This document shows positions 52,186 to 61,058 of a stretch of 64,000 nt of DNA, piece after piece. This stretch comes from Lentilactobacillus fungorum (GTDB lineage Bacteria; Bacillota; Bacilli; Lactobacillales; Lactobacillaceae): NCBI RefSeq assembly GCF_016860605.1, contig NZ_BNJR01000016.1, forward strand, positions 124,001 to 188,000, written 5' to 3'. The notes beneath the pieces were generated by a model. That model was not told where the DNA came from. It was given only the letters and a program-made list of their open reading frames with translations, and did no database searches. The stretch's first letter is position 1; the number at the start of each line of letters is the position of its first letter. Made by a program: the position numbers and the translations under genes.

Positions 52186-53997
52186 ATGCTATACCCAATT
52201 ACAACCCCTAGTCGGACGATTTTAGATTTATCTGGTCTTTGGAAATTTATGATTGATAAAGAAGTGGTCCCAATCGATGTCACGAAGCCGTTGCCAACTG
52301 AGAACGTCTTATCGGTGCCGGCATCGTTTAATGACCAAACGGCTTCTCAAGAAATTCGTGATCATTCCGGCTATGTTTGGTATGAAACGACTTTTAATAT
52401 TGCCAAAGCTTTGCGCAACCAGCGGCTGGTTTTGCGGTTTGGCTCTGCAACCCACGAAGCTTGGGTTTACTTGAATGGCGTTGAAATTACGCATCATAAG
52501 GGTGGCTTTACACCATTTGAGGTTCAAATTAATGATTACTTGCAGGATGCCGATAACCGCTTAACGGTTAAACTCAGTAATTTGCTCGATTATACGACAC
52601 TGCCGGTGGGCCATTACAGTGAATCAAAAGATGACGCTGGCCACATTGTTCGCAAAGTTGATGAAAACTTTGACTTTTTTAACTATGCGGGCTTACAGCG
52701 CCCAGTTAAGATTTATTCAACCCCTGATGCACATATCGAGGACATTACGCTTGTCCCCGATGTTGATTTGGCAACTCAGGCAGCAACTGTAAAAACGACC
52801 GTGAAGGCAACTGGTGAATTTGATGAAGTCAGAGTAGCCATTTTGGATCAAGCTGGCAAAGAAGTTGTCAGGGGGACAGGTGCTAATCAGGAGTTACAAA
52901 TAGAGCAGGTTCATTTATGGCAGCCGCTGAATGCCTACCTATATGTTGCAAAGGTTGAGATCGTTAACGACGGTAAAGTGATTGATACTTATTCTGAGCC
53001 GTTTGGGGTTAGAAAGATTGAGGTCAAGCACGGCCAGTTCTTATTTAACGGTGAGCCGTTTTATTTTAAAGGCTTTGGCAAGCATGAAGACACCTATGTG
53101 CATGGCCGTGGATATAATGAGCCGGTAAACGTATTGGATCTCAATATCATGAAAGATATGGGTGCCAACTCATTTAGAACTTCCCATTATCCTTATTCAG
53201 AAGAAATGATGCGGTTGTGTGATCGAGAAGGCATTGTGGTGATTGATGAAACGACGGCCGTTGGCTTGATGGTCACGTTTGGCTTTGACGTGAATATGTT
53301 TGCTGACGATGATTATGAAGACAGTACGTGGAAAGAATTGAAGACGCAAGCCGCTCATCGGCAAGTCATTCGGGAATTAATTGATCGTGATAAGAATCAT
53401 GCCTGTGTGGCAATGTGGTCGATTGCAAACGAAGCGGCAACTTTTTCGAAGGGCGCTCATGAATACTTTGAACCGCTATTTGAAGAAGCAAGAAAATTGG
53501 ATCCGCAGAAGCGGCCATGCACGTATACCAGCATTATGATGGCAACCCCGAAGACGGATAACTGCATTGACTTGGTAGATGTTATTGCTTTGAATCGTTA
53601 TTACGGCTGGTATATTGGTAATGGCGATTTAAAGACTGCTGAAAAAGCAACGCGTGATGAGTTGAAGACTTATCAAGATAAGTATCCCGATAAGCCAATC
53701 ATGTACACAGAATATGGCGCTGATACGGTTGCGGGCCTTCATAGCAAATACGGTGAGCCATTCTCAGAAGAGTTTCAAGAGGACTACTATCGAATGGCCA
53801 GCAAGGTCTTTGATGAAATTCCAAATTTTGTCGGCGAACAATTATGGAATTTCGCTGATTTCCAAACCAAGTTCGGTATCCAACGGGTTCAGGGCAATAA
53901 GAAGGGAATCTTCACGAGAGCCAGAGAACCTAAGATGGTTGTGCGCTATCTAAAGCGAAGATGGACGAAGATTCCGGATTTGGGGTACAAAAAATAG
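52186..53997 (+). CDS. uidA: Beta-glucuronidase (GH2)
   Basis: A 603-residue GH2 glycosidase with sugar-binding, immunoglobulin-like and TIM-barrel domains. The acid/base Glu is in AMWSIANEAATF and the nucleophile Glu in IMYTEYGADT. The Asn-x-Lys motif that recognises the glucuronate carboxylate is present in QGNKKGIFTRAREPK, which separates it from beta-galactosidases. It has no signal peptide, so it acts on imported glucuronides. The start follows AATGGAGGAATTAATCG. Confidence 0.93.
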   Translation: MLYPITTPSRTILDLSGLWKFMIDKEVVPIDVTKPLPTENVLSVPASFNDQTASQEIRDHSGYVWYETTFNIAKALRNQRLVLRFGSATHEAWVYLNGVEITHHKGGFTPFEVQINDYLQDADNRLTVKLSNLLDYTTLPVGHYSESKDDAGHIVRKVDENFDFFNYAGLQRPVKIYSTPDAHIEDITLVPDVDLATQAATVKTTVKATGEFDEVRVAILDQAGKEVVRGTGANQELQIEQVHLWQPLNAYLYVAKVEIVNDGKVIDTYSEPFGVRKIEVKHGQFLFNGEPFYFKGFGKHEDTYVHGRGYNEPVNVLDLNIMKDMGANSFRTSHYPYSEEMMRLCDREGIVVIDETTAVGLMVTFGFDVNMFADDDYEDSTWKELKTQAAHRQVIRELIDRDKNHACVAMWSIANEAATFSKGAHEYFEPLFEEARKLDPQKRPCTYTSIMMATPKTDNCIDLVDVIALNRYYGWYIGNGDLKTAEKATRDELKTYQDKYPDKPIMYTEYGADTVAGLHSKYGEPFSEEFQEDYYRMASKVFDEIPNFVGEQLWNFADFQTKFGIQRVQGNKKGIFTRAREPKMVVRYLKRRWTKIPDLGYKK

Positions 53998-53998
53998 A

Positions 53999-54108
53999 GT
54001 GCAAACCTAAGCGTTTAGAAAGCTGCACATAAGCGGCCCCACCAGAAATCCCCGGGCCTGGGATTTTTGGTGGGGCCGTTATGTGCAGCATTCTGCTTAG
54101 GTTTGCAC
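53999..54108 (+). repeat. Palindromic repeat R11 with rewritten outer arms
   Basis: GTGCAAACCTAAGCGTTTAG is closed by GCTTAGGTTTGCAC, a perfect pairing although neither end has the usual GTGAGCGGAGC/GTCCTA sequence. Inside, AGAAAGCTGCACATAA, GCGGCCCCACC and AAATCCCCGGG pair with GGTGGGGCCG and TTATGTGCAGC. It begins one base after the uidA stop and could serve as its terminator. Confidence 0.88.
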
Positions 54109-54226
54109 GTTTTTAAATGGTCGACTGCCGCTTTTAGTACCAAGGACCACGCTGCCTATGGTAAACTAATGACAATATGATAGTTGATTTTAATGACTTA
54201 GAGACACGATAGATAGGAAGAGTTGA

Positions 54227-55365
54227 ATGGGGTTTATTGGACAAATTGCACTAATTTTGATTGCGACATTGTTTGCGGCCGCGATCAGTCAGCGACTGGG
54301 GATGCCAGCAGTCATCGGCCAATTGGTTGCGGGCGTCATTCTTGGGCCGGGGATTTTTGATGTACTCCAAAATACCCACTTGATGCAAGCTGGTTCGGAA
54401 ATCGGCGTCATTATTTTAATGTTTATTGCCGGAATCGAAAGTGACTTGGATCTCTTGAAGAAATATTTTAAGCCAGCGATTAGTGTTGCGGCCATTGGGG
54501 TTTTATTCCCGATGATTATTTTTTATGGTTATGGGGAGTTAATGGGTCAGGGATTTGAGCGATCGATTTTTTGGGGTGTCATTTTTGCGGCAACTTCGGT
54601 TTCAATTAGCGTGGAAGTTCTAAGAGAATTTAAAAAGTTAAATACAAAAGAAGGCGCAACGATTCTTGGCGCTGCGGTCGTTGATGATATTATTGCCGTT
54701 ATTTTATTGAGTATTTTTGTTAGCTCGTTTGGTGTCGGTGAAACTCAAGGACCGAATTTGCTGGTTGCAACTATTTTCCAATTGTTATACTTTTTAGGTG
54801 TTGTAATTTTGGTTAAATGGGTTGCCCCGGTTATTTTACGATTTGCTGAAAGAATTCCGTTCACGGCTCGGTTGCGATTACCTCGTTATTTCTTTGTCTC
54901 TCGATGGCTTGGTTGGCCGATGTGATTGGGTTGAGTTCGGTCGTGGGGGCATTTTTTGCCGGGGTAGCCGTTTCGCAAACCAAGTTTCAAGATGAAGTTT
55001 CCAGTAGTGTAAGTTCAGTCGGCTACACGTTTTTTATTCCAATCTTTTTTGTAAGTATCGGCCTTGACATGGAATTTGGTGGCGTCATCAAAAACTTGGG
55101 GTTTATTGTCATCATGACGTTGCTGGCAATTGCAACCAAACTGTTTGGCGGCGCGGTGGGCGCGGCAGTTGCCAAGCTCGACTGGCCCAGTGCGTTTGTT
55201 GTGGGGTCCGGGATGGTTTCTCGAGGAGAGATGGCCCTCATTATTGCTCAAATTGGGCTTTCGGCTAATTTGATGGCCAAAAACCTCTACTCAGAAATTA
55301 TTATTGTCATTGTATTGTCAACGATTGTCGCCCCCTTATTATTGAAACGGACGTTAAAGGTATAA
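54227..55365 (+). pseudogene. Monovalent cation:proton antiporter (CPA2/KefB-like), frameshifted
   Basis: The first frame (54227-54925, 232 codons) encodes helices 1-7, with QRLGMPAVIGQLVAGVILGPGIF, FIAGIESDLD and AAVVDDIIAVILLSIF (the ion-binding Asp pair). It stops after RLPRYFFVSRWLGWPM. The second frame (to 55365) resumes with SLFLCLSMAWLADVIGLSSVVGAFFAGVAVSQTKF and ends at LLKRTLKV. Together they make one antiporter of about 379 residues. An indel at about 54850-54895 explains the break. No slippery heptamer is evident, so a disrupted gene or a base-call error is more likely than programmed shifting. Confidence 0.8.
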
Positions 55366-55393
55366 TGATTATAGGAGCAAAAGGAGCTTAACG

Positions 55394-55822
55394 ATGATTA
55401 CAGAATATGCAAGTGGTGCAGTTGTTTATGAAGTTAAGGATGGCGGCATTCGTTATCTATTATTAAGAAGTGCAACTGATGACTTTTGGGGATTTCCCAA
55501 AGGGCACGTTGAAAAAAATGAAAATTTAATTCAAACAGCGGTTCGAGAAATTCGCGAAGAAACCAATTTGAAGACGATTATTGACAGTAACTTCAAAGAT
55601 AAGCTGGAATATGATATGAAAAATGGCCACCATAAAGACGTGACCCTATTTGTCAGCAAGGTTCACCCAGATGTTAAGGTTACCAAACAAGATGAAGAGA
55701 TTAATCAGTACGGCTGGTTTACTTATCAAGAAGCACTTGCCACCTTAACCTATGACAACTTAAAGCAGCTCTTAAAACGGGCAGACGACTATATTCGCAA
55801 TAAAGAAAATATTGGAGAATAG
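55394..55822 (+). CDS. Nudix hydrolase
   Basis: 142 residues. The Nudix box GHVEKNENLIQTAVREIREE then TNL matches GX5EX7REUXEEXGU. The N-terminus (ITEYASGAVVYEV, FWGFPKGH) resembles dinucleoside tetraphosphate hydrolases, which clear Ap4A-type nucleotides. It lies 28 nt after the antiporter and 3 nt before the kinase-like gene, so they form an operon. The start follows AGCAAAAGGAGCTTAACG. Confidence 0.88.
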   Translation: MITEYASGAVVYEVKDGGIRYLLLRSATDDFWGFPKGHVEKNENLIQTAVREIREETNLKTIIDSNFKDKLEYDMKNGHHKDVTLFVSKVHPDVKVTKQDEEINQYGWFTYQEALATLTYDNLKQLLKRADDYIRNKENIGE

Positions 55823-55825
55823 TTC

Positions 55826-56383
55826 ATGACAAATCGAATCTTTGTAATTACCGGTGCAGCTGGTAGCGGCAAGACGACCGTTCGTAATTATTTGCATGAT
55901 AAATTTCATATGACCCAAGTGATTACCCACACGACGCGAAAGCCGCGTGAAAACGAGCGAGATGGGGTTGATTACTACTTTGAAACGCAGGAATCATTCC
56001 CTAAGAATCACTATTTGGAGTCAGTTGTTTACGCGGGTAATCGCTACGGGTCATCTTATGAAGGGCTGCAGACGGCCTGGAAGAAGTCCCCGTTTGCCTG
56101 TATTGTACTGGACACGGCAGGAGCCATTACATATAAGCACCAGCTTGGTGATCAGGCAGTGGTCATTTATTTGAAGGTTGGCGATGTGTACGAATTGCAG
56201 AAACGAATGGCGACTCGCGGTGATAATTCAGCTTTAGTAACGGAGCGAATTCACAGCAAAGAATATTTACGCGATTTGGAAATGCCGGAGGAACTCGCTG
56301 GGCAAGCCTATGAAATTGTCAATACGGACTGGCAGAAAACAAAGCGAAAAGTAGACAAGGTCGTTACTCAATACCTTGTTTGA
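55826..56383 (+). CDS. Guanylate kinase-like protein
   Basis: 185 residues. The P-loop is FVITGAAGSGKTT. VITHTTRKPRENERDGVDYYF is the guanylate-kinase NMP-binding signature (TTRxPRxxExxGxDYxF). The remainder has AGNRYGSSYEGL. It looks like a second, diverged guanylate kinase rather than the housekeeping one. Its start is 3 nt after the Nudix stop, so both may act in nucleotide metabolism. Confidence 0.82.
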   Translation: MTNRIFVITGAAGSGKTTVRNYLHDKFHMTQVITHTTRKPRENERDGVDYYFETQESFPKNHYLESVVYAGNRYGSSYEGLQTAWKKSPFACIVLDTAGAITYKHQLGDQAVVIYLKVGDVYELQKRMATRGDNSALVTERIHSKEYLRDLEMPEELAGQAYEIVNTDWQKTKRKVDKVVTQYLV

Positions 56384-56431
56384 TGGTGATTAGTTGTTGC
56401 AGCATACTAAGTGTGGTAGCATACATTTAAA

Positions 56432-56446
56432 TAGTAATAGTTACTA
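56432..56446. promoter_or_regulatory. Palindrome upstream of the Fur-family gene, candidate operator
   Basis: TAGTAATAGTTACTA is a perfect 6-3-6 inverted repeat, about 30 nt upstream of the regulator start. Fur-family boxes are AT-rich inverted repeats of this kind, so autoregulation is likely. Confidence 0.55.
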
Positions 56447-56478
56447 ATGTTGATTAACGAATTTTCGAGGTGAAGAAT

Positions 56479-56919
56479 ATGCCGTCAACAGTTGAAGAAG
56501 CAACAAGCGTATTAAAAAATAATCATCTAAAGATCACAAAGCAACGAACGGCGATGCTGGAGTTCTTGTATAATACTGCGACCAGAAAGTTTGTAGACGT
56601 GACCAGTATTGATAATTTTATGCGTAAAACATTTCCCAACATGAGCCATAACACCATCTATCGCAACATTTCAGAATTTGCCGATTTGGGAATTGTTGAG
56701 CGTCAAGTTCAAGGGGACCGGGCATCGGTTAAGTTTCAATGCGATTTTGAACATGAGCACCATCACCACTTTATTTGTAGTAATTGTGGTAAAGTGATTG
56801 AATTAAAGGATTGTCCACTGAGTAAAGAAATTACTGACCAGCTCAAGGGCTGTGAAGTCAGTGGCCACTTATTTCAAATTTATGGCTTGTGTCCAGAGTG
56901 CGCTCAACTTAACAAATAA
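56479..56919 (+). CDS. Fur family metalloregulator
   Basis: 146 residues. The winged helix (LKITKQRTAMLEFL, then MSHNTIYRNISEFADLGIVER) is followed by the dimer domain with HEHHHHFICSNCGKVIELKDCP and GLCPECAQL. The two CxxC pairs form the structural zinc site, and the His cluster a regulatory site. Which metal or peroxide it senses (Fur, Zur or PerR) cannot be decided. The ATG at 56479 follows CGAGGTGAAGAAT. Confidence 0.88.
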   Translation: MPSTVEEATSVLKNNHLKITKQRTAMLEFLYNTATRKFVDVTSIDNFMRKTFPNMSHNTIYRNISEFADLGIVERQVQGDRASVKFQCDFEHEHHHHFICSNCGKVIELKDCPLSKEITDQLKGCEVSGHLFQIYGLCPECAQLNK

Positions 56920-56997
56920 TTAATTAAAAATTTACCAATCGTTCAAATTAATGTGCGATAATTGGTCTACCAAATCTCAATAAGGAAGTTTTTGTGA

Positions 56998-57636
56998 ATG
57001 GATAATAGAATTCCGCCATTAATAACACCGTTTGCGATTTTGTCAATTTCTTTAGCACTCGGAGCTACAAATGTTGTGGTTAACAAAGTAACGTCCACGA
57101 ATGAAGGAACGCCTACTACCACTCAGACAACAAATCAAAAAAATACATCCAATCGAATATTTGGTACACCTAATAAGAAGAGCAGTTCAGATACTGACAA
57201 GCAAAAAGAAAAAGCCAAAGCCTCATCTGAAAAAGCTGCTAAGGAATCTTCTGAAAAGAAGGCTGAAGAGGAATCTAAGAAGAAGGCATCTTCGGCAAAG
57301 GATGCGTCATCCGACAACTCAACAGATGATACTGATACAGATACGACTACTACTAATAAAACGACTGGAACTAAAAAGTCAACTGGCACGGGGACTTCCA
57401 AATCGAAGAGTACTGCAAATAAGTCGACAACCAGTGGGACAACCAATAATAATTCGCAAACTAACACCAACGATGATACTCAAACCGACACGAACGACGA
57501 TAATTCCGATACGACGGCTGGTAACCAAACAACCGGTACGACTGGGACGACAGGCAACACCGGTACCACTGGTAACACGAATCAAACCGGCAGTCCGACA
57601 ACCACGCAAGGTGGCGGGCAAGGAGGTAATCAATAG
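56998..57636 (+). CDS. Membrane-anchored Ser/Thr/Asp-rich low-complexity protein
   Basis: 212 residues. One hydrophobic segment at about 8-28 (LITPFAILSISLALGATNVVV) anchors it, followed by a Lys/Glu/Ser coiled stretch (about 60-105) and a long Thr/Asn/Gly/Asp region with repeats such as TTGTTGNTGTTGNTNQ. No LPxTG motif is visible. It may be a glycosylated spacer on the outside of the membrane. It overlaps the next gene by one base. Confidence 0.7.
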   Translation: MDNRIPPLITPFAILSISLALGATNVVVNKVTSTNEGTPTTTQTTNQKNTSNRIFGTPNKKSSSDTDKQKEKAKASSEKAAKESSEKKAEEESKKKASSAKDASSDNSTDDTDTDTTTTNKTTGTKKSTGTGTSKSKSTANKSTTSGTTNNNSQTNTNDDTQTDTNDDNSDTTAGNQTTGTTGTTGNTGTTGNTNQTGSPTTTQGGGQGGNQ

Positions 57637-58466
57637 TGTTTAGTTTTTTGGACATGATTAATCACTACCTTGGCTATTTTAATATTAACGTCAAGCTCAA
57701 AAGCCGAATTTATACGATTTTAGGAGCGCTTGGCGTCCTATACTTGATTTATATTAGTTTTCGTTTCTTAAAAAATGGCTATCTTAAACAGGGATCGCTA
57801 ATTTTAGCGGTTGCGATTATTTTGTTGTACTTTACGGTCTGCAACTTCTTTTATTACTTCACTAAGCACCAGCCCTGGTTTGATATTTCGCCTAAGCTGG
57901 CTAAGTGGCTGCATATTCAAGAGCATACCCAAGAGACCCAGGTTAATTCCAAGATGGGTTCGACAGTGATTCAAGAACCCAGAAATAACATCGCGGCCAA
58001 TGGATTATTTGACGATCAGCATTTATTGCCAGCTAAGATTGAGGTAACGGCCTCGGAGCAACAAAATATTAATCGACTGGCAGCTCAAATGGAGCACGAG
58101 GGCTTATTTAGAAGTGATTACGATGGTTTGGATGACCGCAAGCTTTATGAGCTGCTAAAAGTCAATGATGGCAACCCGATTTATGCGATTGGTAAGGGCA
58201 TGACGTTACCTTATTTCGAAATGCGTCAACAGGGATTATCGTTGATTGTTTATTGTGGCATGAATCAGGCAGAAGTTTTTCCAGTAGGTGAAATTAAGCG
58301 AGTGGGTTTACAGTCAGTCAGGTCACTTGACCTCTCAGAGTTAAAACTGTATCTGGCATCGGTAACGTTAGTTGGTGGCGCCTATAAGCAAGTTGGCAGA
58401 GCTAGTGTTATTGAAGAGCAACAGCCTTATACGGTGCGGGCAATGGTGGCGTACAAACGAAAGTAA
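57636..58466 (+). CDS. DUF6681-like membrane protein
   Basis: 276 residues. Two membrane segments (about 27-45 and 52-75) are followed by a soluble domain of about 200 residues with LPAKIEVTASEQQNINRLAAQM, GLDDRKLYELL and LSLIVYCGMNQAEVFPVGEI. It resembles the DUF6681 group known from Lactobacillaceae, role unknown. The GTG start lies in TAGTG, overlapping the preceding stop, with AAGGAGG upstream, so the two proteins are made together and may interact. Confidence 0.75.
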   Translation: MFSFLDMINHYLGYFNINVKLKSRIYTILGALGVLYLIYISFRFLKNGYLKQGSLILAVAIILLYFTVCNFFYYFTKHQPWFDISPKLAKWLHIQEHTQETQVNSKMGSTVIQEPRNNIAANGLFDDQHLLPAKIEVTASEQQNINRLAAQMEHEGLFRSDYDGLDDRKLYELLKVNDGNPIYAIGKGMTLPYFEMRQQGLSLIVYCGMNQAEVFPVGEIKRVGLQSVRSLDLSELKLYLASVTLVGGAYKQVGRASVIEEQQPYTVRAMVAYKRK

Positions 58467-58519
58467 GGAACAAACCAAAAGGGCTTCTAAGTGACTATCT
58501 TACAATTAAATTATCAGTA

Positions 58520-58553
58520 GATACCAATTCAAAATAATGGGTTGGTATTTTTG
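58520..58553 (+). terminator. Terminator after the DUF6681-like gene
   Basis: ATACCAA pairs with TTGGTAT followed by TTTTGT. The stretch up to 58723 is AT-rich with nothing else recognised. Confidence 0.6.
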
Positions 58554-58723
58554 TTTGCGTTTTATAATTATTCACTTATGTCAATAAACTTGATTACATT
58601 AGGGACTAATTTGAATTATCATGAATTATTAGATATAATTATTCAATCGATATTTAAATTATTTGCCAATTGAACGGGTTGACAGAAAACATGACATTAC
58701 GATAAAATTTTTGTTACATTTTT

Positions 58724-58752
58724 TTGACCAATTAAACTTTTTAACATAGTAT
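58724..58752 (+). promoter_or_regulatory. Promoter of the glutamine-type ABC operon
   Basis: TTGACC (58724-58729), 17 nt, TAGTAT (58747-58752), 60 nt upstream of the first start codon. Confidence 0.65.
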
Positions 58753-58811
58753 GGAATTAGTATTATTCTAAGACTTTTTTAATTTAAGCCTAGATATTGG
58801 AGGAAAATGAT

Positions 58812-59552
58812 ATGGCAATGATCGAATTTCAAGATGTCCAAAAGTACTATGGTGATTTCCACGCGCTTAAAGATATCAACTTAAAAATTGAAGCTGGCGA
58901 AACGGTTGTGTTAATCGGGCCTTCTGGTTCCGGTAAGTCAACACTGATTCGAACTGTTAACGGCTTGGAAACAATTCAGGAAGGCAAGTTGATTGTAAAT
59001 GGCCAAGACCTAGCTGATCGTAAAACGGACATTAACCGAATTCGTAAGAACGTTGGCATGGTGTTCCAGCATTTTAATTTGTATGCGAATAAGACGGTTC
59101 TGGAAAATATTATGCTGGCCCCTCGAATCGTATTACACCGGCCTGAAGATGAGAATAAGCAAGTGGCAATGCAGTTATTGGATCAAGTTGGCCTTCAAAG
59201 CCAAGCTAATAAGTTGCCGGCGCAGCTTTCTGGTGGGCAGCAACAACGAATCGCCATTGCCCGATCACTGGCAATGAAGCCTAAATGCCTATTATTTGAC
59301 GAACCAACCAGTGCTTTGGATCCTGAAATGATTGATGATGTGCTCAATGTTATGAAAGAAATTGCCACGGATTCAGATATGACCATGCTGGTCGTTACCC
59401 ACGAAATGGGATTTGCGCGTGAAGTGGCCAACCGAGTTGTCTTTATGGATGACGGCCGCATTTTGGAAGATGACACCAGCGAGAAATTCTTTGATGGTGA
59501 GCCCACTAATGAACGTGCCCGACAATTTCTGGGTAAAATCATTACGCACTAA
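58812..59552 (+). CDS. glnQ: Polar amino acid ABC transporter ATPase (GlnQ-like)
   Basis: 246 residues. Walker A GPSGSGKST, signature LSGGQQQR, Walker B CLLFDEPTSALDP, and switch VVTHEMGFAREVA, a hallmark of polar-amino-acid importers. The ATG at 58812 follows ATTGGAGGAAAATGAT. It begins a four-gene operon (ATPase, binding protein, two permeases) of the lactobacillar glutamine/glutamate type. Confidence 0.9.
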   Translation: MAMIEFQDVQKYYGDFHALKDINLKIEAGETVVLIGPSGSGKSTLIRTVNGLETIQEGKLIVNGQDLADRKTDINRIRKNVGMVFQHFNLYANKTVLENIMLAPRIVLHRPEDENKQVAMQLLDQVGLQSQANKLPAQLSGGQQQRIAIARSLAMKPKCLLFDEPTSALDPEMIDDVLNVMKEIATDSDMTMLVVTHEMGFAREVANRVVFMDDGRILEDDTSEKFFDGEPTNERARQFLGKIITH

Positions 59553-59578
59553 TAAATTGGCTATTGGAGGGTCACATC

Positions 59579-60409
59579 ATGAAAAAAATCTTTTCGAGGA
59601 TTGGGTTATTAGTAGCCCTGGTCGTCATGGTCGTCTCACTAGGTGCTTGCAGCAGCTCGGCATCAAAGAAAAACGTATTGCGTGATGATCAACAGTCAAA
59701 AACCATTACTTGGGGTGTTAAAGCCGACACCAAATTGTTTGGTTTGATGGATGTGAAAGACAATCAGATTAAGGGATTTGAAATTGATTTAGCCAAAGCA
59801 ATGACGAAGCAAATCTTGGGTAAAAACGGGAAAGCCCGTTTTATCCAAGTTACTAGCCAAACTCGGATGCCGCTCTTGCGAAACGGCAATATTGATGCCA
59901 TCATGGCTACCATGACCATCACGCCTGAACGGGCCAAACAGGTCGATTTTTCACGATCTTATTTTGATGCCGGTCAAGCAATCCTGGTTAAGAATGGCAG
60001 CCCAATTAAAAACGTTCGTGATTTAAATAAAAAGGGTGCCGTGGTTCTGGGTGTCGTTGGCTCTAACTCCGTTCAAAACATTAAGAAGTTTGCGCCAAAA
60101 GCGAGGGTGCTGCAATTATCAGATTATTCACAAGCTTTAACGGCTTTGAAGTCTGGCCAAGGGGATGCCTTAACAACTGATAACGGGATTCTTTATGGGA
60201 TGTCCATTGAAAATCCTGGCTATTCCGTTGTGGGCGGCACGTTTACTAACGAACCTTATGGGATTGCGGTCGATAAGGGTCAAGTCGGCATGCGAAACGC
60301 GATGAACAGCGCGTTAACCAAGGTTGAGAACTCGGGCGAGTATAACAAGCTTTTATATAAATGGTTCCACAAAGTTAAAGGCTTTGACTTGAAGGGGGCA
60401 GAACGATGA
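59579..60409 (+). CDS. glnH: Amino acid ABC transporter substrate-binding lipoprotein (GlnH-like)
   Basis: 276 residues. The signal peptide ends in the lipobox VSLGAC, so it is a lipoprotein. The SBP_bac_3 fold shows GVKADTKLFGLMDVKDNQIKGFEIDLAKAM, IMATMTITPERAKQVDFSRSYF and VVGSNSVQNIKKF. The specificity is a polar amino acid, probably Gln or Glu. The start follows ATTGGAGGGTCACATC. It overlaps the permease by ATGA. Confidence 0.9.
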   Translation: MKKIFSRIGLLVALVVMVVSLGACSSSASKKNVLRDDQQSKTITWGVKADTKLFGLMDVKDNQIKGFEIDLAKAMTKQILGKNGKARFIQVTSQTRMPLLRNGNIDAIMATMTITPERAKQVDFSRSYFDAGQAILVKNGSPIKNVRDLNKKGAVVLGVVGSNSVQNIKKFAPKARVLQLSDYSQALTALKSGQGDALTTDNGILYGMSIENPGYSVVGGTFTNEPYGIAVDKGQVGMRNAMNSALTKVENSGEYNKLLYKWFHKVKGFDLKGAER

Positions 60410-61044
60410 TTAGTATCTTTCAAAATTACGGTGGCGAGCTCCTATACGGTTTGGGGCAAACCCTCTTGTGCAGTATTATCGCGTTGTTTTTTGCGTTGAT
60501 TATTGGATCCGGGTTTGCCATCTTAGAAGTTGTACCGAACAAGTTTTTTAGAATTATTGCCAGAATCTACATTGAAGTCTTTCGAAACATTCCCCTGCTG
60601 GTTATCACGATGTTTTTCTATGTCGTGATTCCAATGTACATTGTCGAAATTAGTGGCTTTGTTTCCGGAACAATTGGGCTAACCCTTTATTCATCGGCGT
60701 TTATCGCTGAAACTGTTCGATCAGGTATTCAGTCAGTGGATCCTGGTCAAATGGAAGGGGCCCGCTCCACGGGATTAAGTTTTTGGCAGTCGATGAGATA
60801 CATTGTGTTACCGCAAGCTTTTAGGTATGTCATTCCACCATTGGGCAATCAATTTATCAATTTGGTTAAGAATTCATCAGTTCTGGCCTTTGTTGCTGGC
60901 TTTGATTTGATGTATCAAGGCAATGTAATTGCGTCCGATTCATTACAAAGTATGAGTACGTATCTATGCGTCGGTGTTTTATATTTAATCTTAACCTTGC
61001 CGCTTAGTTACTATATGAGATATCTTGAAAAGCGGTTGGCTTAA
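60406..61044 (+). CDS. Amino acid ABC transporter permease 1
   Basis: 212 residues, five or so helices, His/Glu/Gln permease family. The ATPase-coupling EAA loop is MEGARSTGLSFWQSMRYIVLPQAFRYVIPPLGNQF. It overlaps the binding-protein gene by 4 nt. It pairs with the second permease to form a heterodimer. Confidence 0.9.
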   Translation: MISIFQNYGGELLYGLGQTLLCSIIALFFALIIGSGFAILEVVPNKFFRIIARIYIEVFRNIPLLVITMFFYVVIPMYIVEISGFVSGTIGLTLYSSAFIAETVRSGIQSVDPGQMEGARSTGLSFWQSMRYIVLPQAFRYVIPPLGNQFINLVKNSSVLAFVAGFDLMYQGNVIASDSLQSMSTYLCVGVLYLILTLPLSYYMRYLEKRLA

Positions 61045-61058
61045 AGGAGGAATTTAAT

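Noticed and set aside
3647-54108. Repeat arrays as a CRISPR-like system
   Set aside because: Copies are over 100 nt, palindromic, separated by 3-6 nt with no unique spacers, scattered, and no cas gene is present.
54850-54925. Programmed ribosomal frameshift in the antiporter
   Set aside because: No slippery heptamer with a following pseudoknot or internal Shine-Dalgarno is evident at the overlap.
57101-57643. 180-codon frame overlapping the Ser/Thr-rich gene, and several antisense frames there
   Set aside because: Low-complexity sequence opens all frames. Only the 56998 frame has a ribosome binding site, a membrane anchor and coupling to the next gene.
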